Source: Heterobilharzia americana (Eukaryota > Platyhelminthes > Trematoda > Strigeidida > Schistosomatidae). From it: a stretch of 64,000 nt of DNA. The notes under the pieces are model-generated. The model worked only from the letters and a program-made list of their open reading frames with translations. It did no database searches and was not told where the DNA came from. The stretch is from contig OX104131.1 in the NCBI GenBank assembly GCA_944470555.2, positions 21,568,515-21,632,514 on the forward strand. The letters are read 5' to 3'. The position numbers were made by a program, and so were the translations under genes. This document shows positions 40,001 through 53,500 of the stretch, in pieces (positions within the stretch are counted from its first letter, which is position 1; each line of letters starts with the position of its first letter).

Positions 40001-42581
40001 TTGTTTTGGTTTGTGAACCTCTGTCGTTGGCTGAACAGAAATGATCGACCACTATCTGCATATAGGCTGCTGTGAGGATGCCTCGCTATTTATGTTACTT
40101 TCAGTCTTGATATTAATGATAGATAGTGGTTAACGGTGAAGACTAGTACGCATGTTTTATCAAACTTGTGGCATATCAGCTGGATGTATCATTACCCAAG
40201 TAAGTGATGGTGCTCCCAATAAAACTGGAAGCCAAAACCAAGCACTCCGAACCCCAGAGCATTATTTTCTAGGTCACTGAATCACGATGACCGCTCCTTA
40301 TGCAATAGACATAGCATAGTTTTGATGTCACAGCTTGCGAAATGCCAGGTTCATCCGGCTGACGAATCCGGAAGAGGATGAAACGCACATCTTGGACTGC
40401 ATTGTTAGCCACTACTCACCATTAATATCACAGTATGCAGCCCAAAAGCAATTGGTTAGATCCATTTTATGTCACTCTACTTTTAATGATGACCAGTATT
40501 TGATTTGCACAGACTTATACAGTTACATATTTTCATCTGCATATAGAGTCCCATTGTAAAAATACCTAGTATGAGGCATTCTCATTGCGCCTGAAAAGCC
40601 CAAAAAAACTATAAACTGTTCAGTATTTACCCAACCCCATCGATAATTTTCACATTTGTACAGCTAGGCTGCTTCAATACTGATGTATGGACACCTTATG
40701 CAGCATATTAAAACAAATATACATGTGTTATATGAGGAGGAATACATTTTTTTTCAACAAAAAGATGATTGGAAGAAAATTTACCTGAATTTTCATTAAC
40801 CATGGAGTGATCTTATTCAATCCCAATAAACCATCAGATACACACCAGAGAACTAAATAAACTGTAAATTCACAGTGTAAACCCAATTGTGTATTAACCA
40901 ATACCTCAGAGGGATAATCTAAATCAGCTGATATTGTATTAATGTTGGGATAAGGTCTAGTCTTATCATTGCTGCTGATATTATGATTGTGTTGTTTTTC
41001 TTCCACAAGGTTACTTGAAGCTGAAGGCGGCAAACGTGAGGATGTGTGAAAGGGATCGGTTCCGCTGGCACTAATGTTGAATACCCTGTTTGTTACTTTC
41101 TGATTGGCTACCACATCCCATATATCAAATGCTAATGTTTCACAAAAGGAATTATGTCTACTCATCGCTTGAAAACATTCATTTGTCTTATTCTGTGAAG
41201 AAATAACGAGAGGAAAAAGGGATATACTTTAAATACAAAATGAAAAATCATTACTGTGGCTAAAATACTGACAATCGATCACTATATAATATCCAAAGTT
41301 GTCCTAAACATCGACTAGAAGTTATCAGTTAAACAATGCGGCATATTTAAGCAAATAGTAGGTTTCAACATCACCAAGATTTGTGAATAAGAGTGCTAAG
41401 TAGGGTGATATAAACATATCGTGTACCTGTGTTTCAGAGACAAACACCAACGTAGAACTTCGGATTAGGTTGTTGTAGTTGTTGTTGTTAGGACAAAAAC
41501 GGTGACTACTTTCGGATGAATTCAAGATTCTATAACTAGCCACTAATATATCAGATCAAACACACTAACAGACTAGTTTACAAAGAAACAGTTTCCCTGA
41601 ACACTTCTCACAGAACAATAATGTGTCAACTGTCCAACTTTTGTGATAAGATCGACATTTATTATTATTATTATTTGTCCCTTGGGTTCCTAGCGCGATA
41701 TGGGGCTTCAGTAGCACGTCTCCATTTCACTCTGTTCTCTGTAGTCTTCTCAGCCTGGCTCCACGATTACCCACAAGCTTTGATTTTTTCCTCACACCAT
41801 CTCCACCACATCACCCTCGGACACCCAAATCGTCGTTTTCCCTTTGGGTTCAACTTGAGGAGCAGGCCTGGCGTGTGATGCCAAAGTACTTCCCGGCCGA
41901 CACTGTCGAAGGCTTTTTCAAAGTCGATGAAGTTGAGGTAGAGAGTTGACCGCCATTCTATTCTTTGTCCTATGATGATGCATAGCGTTGCAACTCGATC
42001 AGCACATGATTTCTTTTTCCTGAAACCAGCCAGCCTGTTCCAGTCGTGATTTTGAATCCAGAGCATTTTTTAGTTCCTCCAGGATAATGCGGTTTCATAT
42101 TTTGCTTGGTGTGGACAGGAGCATGATTCTGGGCCAGTCCTTGCAAAGACTTAGGTTGCCCTTCTTTGGGTAATAAGATCAACATCCGTGGTATAAATTC
42201 ACAATTTCATGACAATTCAGTGTGATCTTGGCTGAATGGTTTTGTAGTATTTTGATTCATGTTTACGAATAATTAGATTTATTTAACTTCATTTTTTGGT
42301 AAGATTACATGATTTCCCAGTAATTGTATTACTTATATCACCTTAATGATTACTGATCAATGTTATAATGGTCACTGTAAATGTCATGCATTGTAATCTG
42401 TTGTAAGTTGGTCGCCCTAGCAGCTAATAAATTCATCAGCATCTTCTGTTTTAGTTCTTCAGATGACTGTCAGTCATCTAAAAGAGTTCATCGGTGGAGC
42501 TTCTTGAAAAATTCAGCTCATAGAGTAGAATATGTCAGACTAACTGATTTCAGCTAGTTGAACTGGATAAACCTGCCTACT

Positions 42582-42635
<54 letters not shown>

Positions 42636-44532
42636 CTATTCAGACAAACTTGAAGTGCAGCCCATCTCCGACCTTGAAAAAACAGTAGCGTTTTCATTCA
42701 GTGACATTCATTATTTATGAATACTTCATTGGTTTTTCAGTGGATACTGTTAAACTACTTAAATCATTTTTTGGCTTATTGGACAAGGAAATCTAAAACA
42801 ACAAAACAGGTCGACTTTAAAGGCTACCTTGGCAACTGCTCTAATAACCAATCAGGTTTCCGGCTTTCCGGCTAGAAAAGTAGTTTTTCATAAGATACAG
42901 AAACCTAATTGGTTATCGCCGTAGTTACTAGGATGGTTTTTAAAGTGGTTCATAAAAAGCACTCCGTAAATACTATAAACCAATTATTAAATACATTTTA
43001 ATTTGTTTTTACCTTTTTTAATATTCACGTTTATCCCTTTCTAGGTTAAGTCATAATAAGGATTCAGTGTTGGGGATGTCGACTAGTATGACATCTCAGC
43101 TATTACAAGTTGAAATAATGCAATACACATAAGGTAAACGAGAATGAATAAGAGAAAAATCAATGAGTTTGATCATAAGTCATCCAAAGACATTTCTGAT
43201 TCTGTTATCATATATATATATATATATCAACACATAAAACCATCAAACATTCATAAGGATCAAATAAAGATTACATAAACGATTTAGGCTAGTGACAGCA
43301 TAAACTGTAAATTCACATAGAACTTACAGATCTAACGGGTTCAGGAGGTTTGCCAGTACGACTTAACACTAAATTTGTAACCTGGACTAAAGATGATGCA
43401 TGATCTGATAAATTGCCAGTTGTCACTGACGAAGGTGTTGCCTGATTGATATGATCAGCTTTAAATGACTGTAACAAAAAAAAATTTGACTTTGTTCATA
43501 TTCACAATGGAAATCAGTTAAATACAACGTAAACTTTTTTCAAGCATCTCAACAGATACACTGCTAGAATTGTATAACGGAGGTAAGTGGCTGCTTACAT
43601 CATTTACGATATCTAAACACAAAAGTAAATGGTTGGGAACAAATGTTTGGAAATACTTTTGACCGATGGTAAATGCATATCCAGAAACCACTCAGTTGCT
43701 GAATGTTGACAAAAAGGTTCCCAACTTATGACGAAGCCTTTCGTCATTTGAAGATCCCCATAAATTAATAAACAGGAAAATAATTATTTGAGCGAACAAT
43801 TATTTTCAATGACTTCCTCTTCAGATTCTACAATTACGAATCCATCACTACTGCTGAGAAGACAAGATTATATCTGAGCTACAATAAAACCCGAGGAATT
43901 GCAAAAAACCTGTCATCAATTAAGTCCAAAAGAAACTTTGTACACAGTAGGGCTAATGGACTGATTATGGATTATCACAACACATTCGAATAAACAGGAA
44001 ACAGAATTGCTCATGCCATGAATACAAGTTAAAGATCAACTTTATTGAAGAATATGGTAATAAGGTAGGTAGAATACACAAAAGCTTCGAAATAGTAGAA
44101 AATAAAGTAAAATCTCTTCGAAACCACCTGGTCACTTTATACGGAGGAATATCCAATCGTCGACTGGTTCTCACTCATCAACATAGAATTTTCGAATTTT
44201 ATGCACGATAAAAATATCATTGGTTATGGTATGCAAGGAGACTGCCCAGATCTTCACAAGAAGTTTTTCATAACCAATCATATTTTTTTCAAAGTTCCGG
44301 AAAAAACAAGTGAACCAAAGCACAAATATCAGGTTGGTTGAAAAAACGAAAAACCAATAAGATATGCATTTTTAGAAAGGTATGAAAATGGTCAGGGTCA
44401 TTTTAAGTATATACAGAAAGCGTTATATTTCGTATATCTTTTGACGTTGCAATACACCTTCCGTTATCTTAGCACTTTTTCTGTTTACCGAGAAAGTGAG
44501 CGGCCATCAAGGATGGAAACTGAAGTGTTCAC

Positions 44533-44588
<56 letters not shown>

Positions 44589-47500
44589 TTATATCATTCT
44601 CAAAAACGGTAACAACATAAGTCATCTTTGGTATTAACACTGGATAGAAATTAGTAATCAACCGATGAGTTAAGAATTTAACCATCTACTCGAATCACCG
44701 TGTCTAATCATTCACCTACTAGAGAAAGACTACACAAATATGTATACTACACACAGGGTAGATGGCGATCGGTTTTCACTGATCACATTGAAAATGCTCA
44801 CATCATCATCTAGTAACAGATTATCATAGAGCAATCAGGAAAGGATACAGGTTTTGTGATAGCTTGAAACTAAATTTTAAAAATGGAAACTCACGTGTTC
44901 TTTAGAATTATTTTGAAATGAAGCAAATGTTTCGGATGCTTTCAACAGACGAATCAAAGTTGTCTTCCCCACACCCGTTGGACCAACAACCATTAGACGA
45001 AAACGCGTGAATGGACAAGCTCTAGAATGTTCAAAAGGCATGTTAAAAATCCATAGGAATCAACACCTTACTATCAACTATACAGTGACTGCCTCTGAAG
45101 ACACTAGTTTTACATACAATTGACATAAAATTTTAACAAATGTAAGGATTTCTTCAGAATCGACAGTAGATTGAGTGAATATTAAAAGATTATATTACTA
45201 TTGGTCGGTTGTCTTATTTAAGTTTTCAATCCTTCACAGGAGACTCCATAGAATGGACTGAAGGTATTCTCATCTTCTAAATTCTTAGGTTCATCCTAAG
45301 TTCAGCTGAAAAATGTATACTGTTGATTTCTTCTCATCTTCTAATTACAAAATGTATGAAAAATCGTATTAAGATGCTGGTAATACAGCATCAACAATCT
45401 AAAAATATGTTTTTCTCTGAGTGGTAATGTTTTATAACCAATAAACAGGACTAGCGTGTACACTGAGGTCGTCTCACAGGTGATTTGCCTACACTACAGA
45501 TAGTTTATATTTCTTGAATAACCTATACATTGTTCGTACTCATGTGAATTATCACCTATGATATAGCCAATTAGGAGAAAGTTGTAATTGCATTAATTGG
45601 TCATTAGAAAGCAAACAATCAATACAAACAACCTAGTCCTACAGAAGTCAATTGTAACCCGGATAAGCTAGTGGTAACGTCGCTGACCGTAAACTAGATG
45701 GCCCGAGTCCGAATCGCATGGAAAATATGAGTTGCACATACAACGTTCTAGATACACCCTACTGACGAGCTGTAACTAACATCTATTAAACCTAGGTCGA
45801 GCGGAACTTCCTGCAAATTGTCTCCAACCAAAAATATGTTTGTTCAAGAAGATAAGCAGAGAGTGTATTGATTTTTTCCGTTCAACATCACGGAAGTTTG
45901 TGCAGACACATATATTCAAGCATACAGTAATGCTTACCTAGACAATTATGTCGTTTATTAAAATATAGCAAAAACAAGAATTTTAAGAGAATGGTATGAA
46001 ATCCTTTATTTCAGGATTTCTTATTAGCTGTCTACAAAAGAAACCAAACCACATCAAAAAGAAGAATTTGAAATGAAACATGATCAAAATGAGAACTTTC
46101 ACCTGTTCCATATCGTAATTCAATGAACCACAGATATGAATATACAAAGATTTATTCATCTAAAATTCATGCGATGGACTGCATCTAAACATCAACAGTT
46201 ACTTTACCAATAGACGACTAGTGAGACATTTTCCAAACGCATGCGACACCTTTGGTAGAAAACCAGACTAGAAGACGTAATTACTAGTGCTGAAAAGTGC
46301 CTTCATGATAATTCACCGATTAGTGCAAGAAAAAGTCAACTAAAATGTGAAATACCACGCAATTGAGGAGGAACATGTTTTCCTAAATCCTGGTTCCAAA
46401 GGTTATGCCTCTGACAGAACTAATTACAAAATAAATACCGCACTATAAGTGAATTATTCATGGTAGACCTTTTTATTTATTATAGCTCAATGTGATACAG
46501 TACTATTTACTTGGTGACGTCTCGAGCATAGACTATTACTTATAATCATGCCATTCTAATCACACACATTTCGATATCTGATTTTTATAGTCCTATCATC
46601 TCATATTTCCTTTTTAGTTGTAGCAAACGTTTTCACATCTCCAGTATAGGTGTCACATCATTTCTATTACATGTGTGAACAAAGATTCAGCAATCAATCT
46701 CTCTCCACCTAACTGTATTGAACTGAAGTACAGTGACTTCATCCCACCCTATTTTGTAGTTGTGTGTTAATGCCTGCATCGCGATAATCGAGTATCATTC
46801 TGAGTTCTTAATCTTCAGTTGGCTAAATTCTTATTCCCCGATAATCAAACTGACTTCGATCGGATAGTTTTACCTATGTACTTGACCTCAAAGTCATTGC
46901 ATTGAATTACGCAGATCGAACTATTTTGTTTCATTGGGTATGTTGTATCCGTAAGACGACAGAGCTTATCTCTGAGTTATTTTGTAGGTTTGAAATTAAC
47001 AGTGCGTTAGCCCTGAAAAAAACAATAGACAACAGGATGAGATTTATTAAAACTAGAGAATTCAACTCTATATAATGACAGAAACATGATAACTGCCAAA
47101 TTCGATAAGGCAATTCAATATTAGTTATGCAAAAGACGGATTATTAAAAAACGTTCATGAACATCTCCAAATAGGACCATGTGAAGAGATCAAGAAATCC
47201 ATAGACACTATCATAAATAAAATTAAGAAATCTACAGCCGACCTGATATGCCTGCTGAAGCCATCTCTAGATGAGTCTAAATGATTTAATTTAATGTCTT
47301 TCAGGTCTTCTTCTGACCATCAAGGTAACTCAGAGATAAGCTCTGTCGTCTTACGGATACAACATACCCAATGAAACAAAATAGTTCGATCTGCGTAATT
47401 CAATGCAATGACTTTGAGGTCAAGTACATAGGTAAAACTATCCGATCGAAGTCAGTTTGATTATCGGGGAATAAGAATTTAGCCAACTGAAGATTAAGAA

Positions 47501-50500
47501 CTCAGAATGATACTCGACTATCGCGATGCAGGCATTAACACACAACTACAAAATAGGGTGGGATGAAGTCACTGTACTTCAGTTCAATACAGTTAGGTGG
47601 AGAGAGATTGATTGCTGAATCTTTGTTCACACATGTAATAGAAATGATGTGACACTTATACTGGAGATGTGAAAACGTTTGCTACAACTAAAAAGGAAAT
47701 ATGAGATGATAGGACTATAAAAATCAGATATCGAAATGTGTGTGATTAGAATGGCATGATTATAAGTAATAGTCTATGCTCGAGACGTCACCAAGTAAGT
47801 AATACTGCAACACATTATGCTATATCAAATAAACGAATCTCCTATGAGAATTACACTGTGCTACAGTGCCAAAGTTTCACACTTATGTTACAGTAATCAT
47901 CCACCTGGCAGGTTAGTTACCCTTTACACTATACGAATAACTTACTAAGGCACAGCTGACAAGTTTCCTTTTTATGTTATCTTCAATTGTATACAAAAAG
48001 TTCAATTTACAAACCAAAAGCATACATCAAACGAACAAAAACAAGGATTGATTATCATTTGTGTGATGATATTCCAAGGAGTTTGTGACTAAGAGGTGTG
48101 AAAGTCTTCAACAGTGCAATCGTTAATCAGGTTATTGATAGTGGACACAAGTTGATGTCCAGAAATCATTTGAAACAACTAATAAATAGGTGGACCTGAA
48201 TTTCTTGCGTCCCGTTAAAGTGGTAGCTATTCGGTGACTAAAATCATACTTTTTTGGTCAGCTTTACTGAATCATCCGATGTATAGATAAAATTTTATTA
48301 TATGATGTTGCTTGTATCATTCAGTCGTTCACTGGACCGAACTGCTGAGGTTCTATTGGCAAATGGGTCTTGACATTGACTGCATTTTCGATTTTGATAT
48401 TAATGATTGATGGTAGCTAGAATTGTTATCAAAATCGAAAATAAAGGTAATATCGAGACATTCGCGTAGAAATCCAAAAGCCAAGAAAGATTGATCAATT
48501 CGGTCCAACCAGAGATGGGATAAAACAAGCAACATCATATAAAACTATATCTGTTGTGAAAGAAGTGGCTATCTTGACTCGGTTGCCTAGTGGATAATTC
48601 TCTGGAATTCCTGACTGTAAGGCAAGTGCATCCCGTTGACGAGTTCACAAATAGAATGAAATGTGCATCCTAAACTCCACTTCTAGCCATTATCTGTTAA
48701 TAATATCAAAACTTCTTATTAGTTTTGTGACTGCTTTTAAGCAAGATTAAAGCTATTTTCTCTTCAGAGTGGTAAATTTTTATCAAAGTGATTCAATTAG
48801 GTGAACATTTAGCATATTTTAATGTTAAAATTATTTTAGATCGCATACAGTTGATGAGAAACCCTGAAATAAAACAGATCAATGTTATTCCACTGACGTA
48901 CTCCCTCTATTTAGGTTTATTAAGGAAAGGAATTTACAAAACAATATTTATCACGATACTTATTGGTTACAAATATAGGAATTATTGCTAATTTCATAAA
49001 ATGAATGAAGCTAATCTATATTTGAGAGAGTATTGAAGTGTATCAAGCAAATAAACTTTGACAAACATATACATATATGAGTAGTAATGTACTTACTGAT
49101 CTGTTACTACTTTGAAATGCGATACAACACGTTTTGTGTAAGCATTTTTATGAAAACCTGAAAATTCATCAGTATTCTGGTTGAATGACTTCAACGTTGG
49201 ATGTAAAATAGGCGATAGATATTCGTTAAACGGCGTTTCACTTAACAGAAGGGTATTCAAATTTGACAGACGGAATAAATCACCTGGAAGCTAATAATAA
49301 GATTATCAAAGAATGAAAATGCTTTTTATTTGAAGGAAAAAGAAACTCAAAAATTAATTTCCCATACTTCAAAATGGCAAAATGCATGAATTGATACTCA
49401 AGACATAAAACACATATTACCCTAGGCTTCTACTGAACTTCAAAAAAGACATACGAATATGCTAAATTTTTAAACTATGGAGGCGAATACGTAAAATGTG
49501 CATACGACTATTAAATTCAAGGTTGTAATATTCATGTGAAAACAAACACCTTTCTAAACTAGGATATTGAACAAGTCATACAAATCAGCTTCCTGTTATA
49601 GATTTGTGTACTAAAGGTAATCAGCCAGACTGAATGTGTGACGGTTTACGACACCAGCTGATCGCCAGGTTGAAAGGATGTAGAGCAAATGTTCAACCCA
49701 AGAACCATCCTTTGGAACTCAGTCGCTGAAACTGATGACATGTAGTCTCAAGTAAAATAATATGGTACATCAGTCTTATAAGCTCAGTGGTGGCCCGAAA
49801 AATTGGATGGGAAGGAGTTGAATCGAATGCTAAAACGTAGGTTCACTACAGAAAAATTACGTCGTCAAAAAAAACTCTCATTGATAAAGATTTTCTATAT
49901 ATCCAATCATCCGTAACTAGAAGAATATTACTATGGCATTAAAAGCCTCTTTAAACTGTAATTTGCTGATCTACACTTTGTAATACGAATAACCCGCCCC
50001 ACCTGCCTCGAAAGACATACAAGTTTATGACCCTTTTGAATATTCTGAACTATTTTCCACTGACGACCATGAGTACAGACTTAAGCTATTCCTTATCGCA
50101 CGTTTTACACGACAATACCTCTAATGTGCAGAAATATTGACAAAATCTTCATAAGAAGCCTCGTATTCCTAAAGTCTTTTTCAACCAATCGCTTCGCTCC
50201 AAAATTTCGGGAAGAAGCACTTGAACCAAAGTGTAAGTATCAGGTTGGCTGAAAAGAAGAAATATCAATAGGATTTAAATATAGAAGACCTCGAAATAGC
50301 CTGACCACTGTAATATATATAAAAATTGTATTCTGTATATATTGTTGACGTTGCCATTGTAAATACACCTTCTGTTCTATGACGGCCTTTGTTATTTACG
50401 GAGAAAGTGGGTGACCAGCACGGGGTAGAATCTAAAGATATTTGTACAAGAATCCTCATATACAGTAGTCCGCATGCATATATAACTCAGGATATATCGT

Positions 50501-53500
50501 CCGTCACTGAGTAAGATATAAAAAGTGGCAACCAAATTATACAAAAGTTAGTTAGTTAGTTAGTTTCAAGGTATTCAGAACAGAAGAGTTACTAATAAAC
50601 GAAATGAAACTCATGTAAATCAAAAGCTATATAGATAAGAACCTGAAATTAGAAGAAATGTTTTCCGAGTCTAAGAATTTCAGCATGAGTGTAGGCGTAT
50701 CCATCTATGTAATTTTAGAATAAAGCGCAACTTCTAAATTTCAGAAGTTGCCAACAAAACAGAACAACTCTACATTGATTATCAGCTATAGATAACTATA
50801 TTATCAAATAATGAATAAAAAAAAGGTTTGAGAAGAAAAAAAATGCTCAAAGGAAAGCAATAACTTACCTCAATCAGTGATATACATTTATGTAATGAAA
50901 GATATCGTAAATTAGTTGAATACACTAATCCAGGGCAAATACGTTGTAAATTGGGATTTTCACCTAAATCTAATGATTTTAAATTAGGAAACAGTAAACG
51001 CTTCCTTTGTGTTAATAGTAAATGAGATGTGTCAATTGATTGAGATGACAATGTTGGTGATGATGAAGTAGAGGATGACTTAGATACATTGTACACCTTG
51101 AAAAATTAAACAATATATATAATATAAAAAAACTACTGATTCATGAAACACTTTTAAACTGAAGAAACAAAAAGCAACTGAGAAACCACATGCACTTTCG
51201 TACAATAAGATATGAGTTATACCTATTGCGTAAAAGCTAATGATACTACCTAGCTACCCAAACCTCGGTTAGTGAAATGAGATTCAAACTCAAGACCCAC
51301 TGGTTGAAATTTGAAAGCCTAGATCAATAAGCCACAGATTCACCTTATAAGAAAACCGATATATATATATATATATATTATATTATATATATATATGCTG
51401 ATCAATTACAAAGGAAGTAAGAGTATCCCGTATTCAAAGTTTGAGATCCACTTAAACATATCATTGTTATTGAAGAAATCAGTTGCTAATAGCTTACAAA
51501 AAAATACAACAACGTAATTTCTTTCCACCTGAATCATGCGGCACTACTGATTTGGATATGTCTTCATACATTGGTATTTTGATATCTCATCAATCTAAGG
51601 CAAAAGATACTTTTGATTGGTGGATTTTCAACCAACCATATCACTGAATAGTTCAGGTTCTTCCACAAGTAACTGGTGAAATTCAACTATTTCGGATGTT
51701 GCACCCAATAAAACTCAGATGAACAAGCTTTAAAGAAAAATTCAGTTCAGCGGATAGGTGCACATAATGGAAATGTTTTCAATAGTTTTTTAACCTTAAA
51801 AATACAAAGTTTAGGATTCTGGGCTCTAAAACCAACCGATAACTAACTAGAACTCGGACCTAGAAAGTCCAGGATAACAGAGCAGATTTGAGACCTGACT
51901 GTAGATGACTTAATAAAACCTTGATCATGGACAAACTAGTGCCCAAAGTTAGCTTTCTTAGGGTGAAGGCTCAATTCGACTGCACCTATTCACAGGTTTC
52001 ATGGTAGTGACGTTCGCTGAGTGAAGTGTCTGAGAGATAAATGGTAATACTAAAGGTATATACTAGGTTGTGTAAGAACCTGTGGTGAGATATCAAGTCA
52101 GTGACCTACACCGAGCGATGTGAGTCAATACCACACACTATATCCACTTTTTTACCTAGCTTTTTCGTAGACGTGCTTATGCAGACCTCCCTTATCCCAT
52201 CTGACTATACAGGGGTTTGTTTTCCCGCAGGACACTCCTTAGTCGAATTAAGTCATAAGGATAAAATATACCTGTAAGGTGAAGACGTTAACGAGATAGT
52301 CTTCTTGACACTTGGAGTCAGAATTTGAGGATGTTTGAGACGTGTTTCTGATAATCTAGATACTAACTGTTGCCTCAGGACTAGTCTGTAATAATATCTC
52401 GTCCGATAAAAGGAAATGAAATGGTGAAAGGCACTGACCACTTCACTTACTTTGAAGTTGCTCAGCAACTGACGAAATCTCAACATAGGTACAAAATTTT
52501 CAGTCGTCTATCATTAACTGACGCCAATTATGAACGCAACTAGATATCCAGGTGCTTATCAAAAGTTTAGTGTACAGCATGAAACTTCACTCCATGCTAC
52601 CATATGGCTGTGAAACATACCTTCCAAATGTGGAAGGATTAAAATTCTCCGAGGGTACACAGCCAAAGTTGGCTTTAAAGCATTGATCAAGTGTCATGGA
52701 ACCACCACAGGTAAATTCATCTATAAGGTAACAAACGTTCACCGATCAAGTTAGCTAGGATATATACTACGCATCCAAAAATACACTATGTCCCAACGTC
52801 CAATTTTAGCCAAAGTAGGGTTAATTGGAGAAAACATTAACGACGTTCAGAATAAGAAGTGACATCAGTTCGTTGAATCTCGTTCTGAGTCGCGTCATAC
52901 TGGAGTTTATGCTACAACCAAAAGTGACAATTGGGGGCTCTAGATGATATGACTCAATCGATTGAGATGGTGCAAATACATCCACATATAATCTTCATCT
53001 AGCTTCGAAATCACACTTCCCAATTTGCTTCAATACATCATTTTAGTTATGTTACTTTTCATGACCTTGCTGTAGTATTTGCATTTCATTGTCTTTTATC
53101 TCGGTTTGCATCTTGGTGTTCTCATGTAAGCAGTGGCAACTTGGAACACTGTAAAGTAATGCCAGGTCACATGTTGACAGCAAATGACAACAGCAGCTCT
53201 TTGAATGTTTAGCTAGTGAAACGGAAACTGGCATAATTGATATTTCATAGCTTGAGTGATACAAAATATTAATTACGACCTGTAACCTATATCAACAATA
53301 TCTGTTCAGCTGCGATTAGTAGTGGAATATGAAATGGATGTTTCCTAATAATCAAGATTCATTAACTAGATTTGAATGCATCTAGTTGAGCGGTGATGCT
53401 TGCAACCAATCGCTTTAGAAGACTAAAAGATACTTTATGTAGCGCTAGATGCTGAGTCACCTGGCTATTACACCTTTTCAGTTTAAAAGTCACAAAACAG

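Noticed and set aside
44485..44685. Minus-strand frame with a long Ile-Tyr run
   Set aside because: It is a translation of the (AT)n microsatellite at 44534-44586.
52253..52486. Minus-strand open frame of 77 codons as an extra LRRK exon
   Set aside because: It has no LRR pattern, and the neighbouring exons (53924 and 51096) already join in phase 0 without it.
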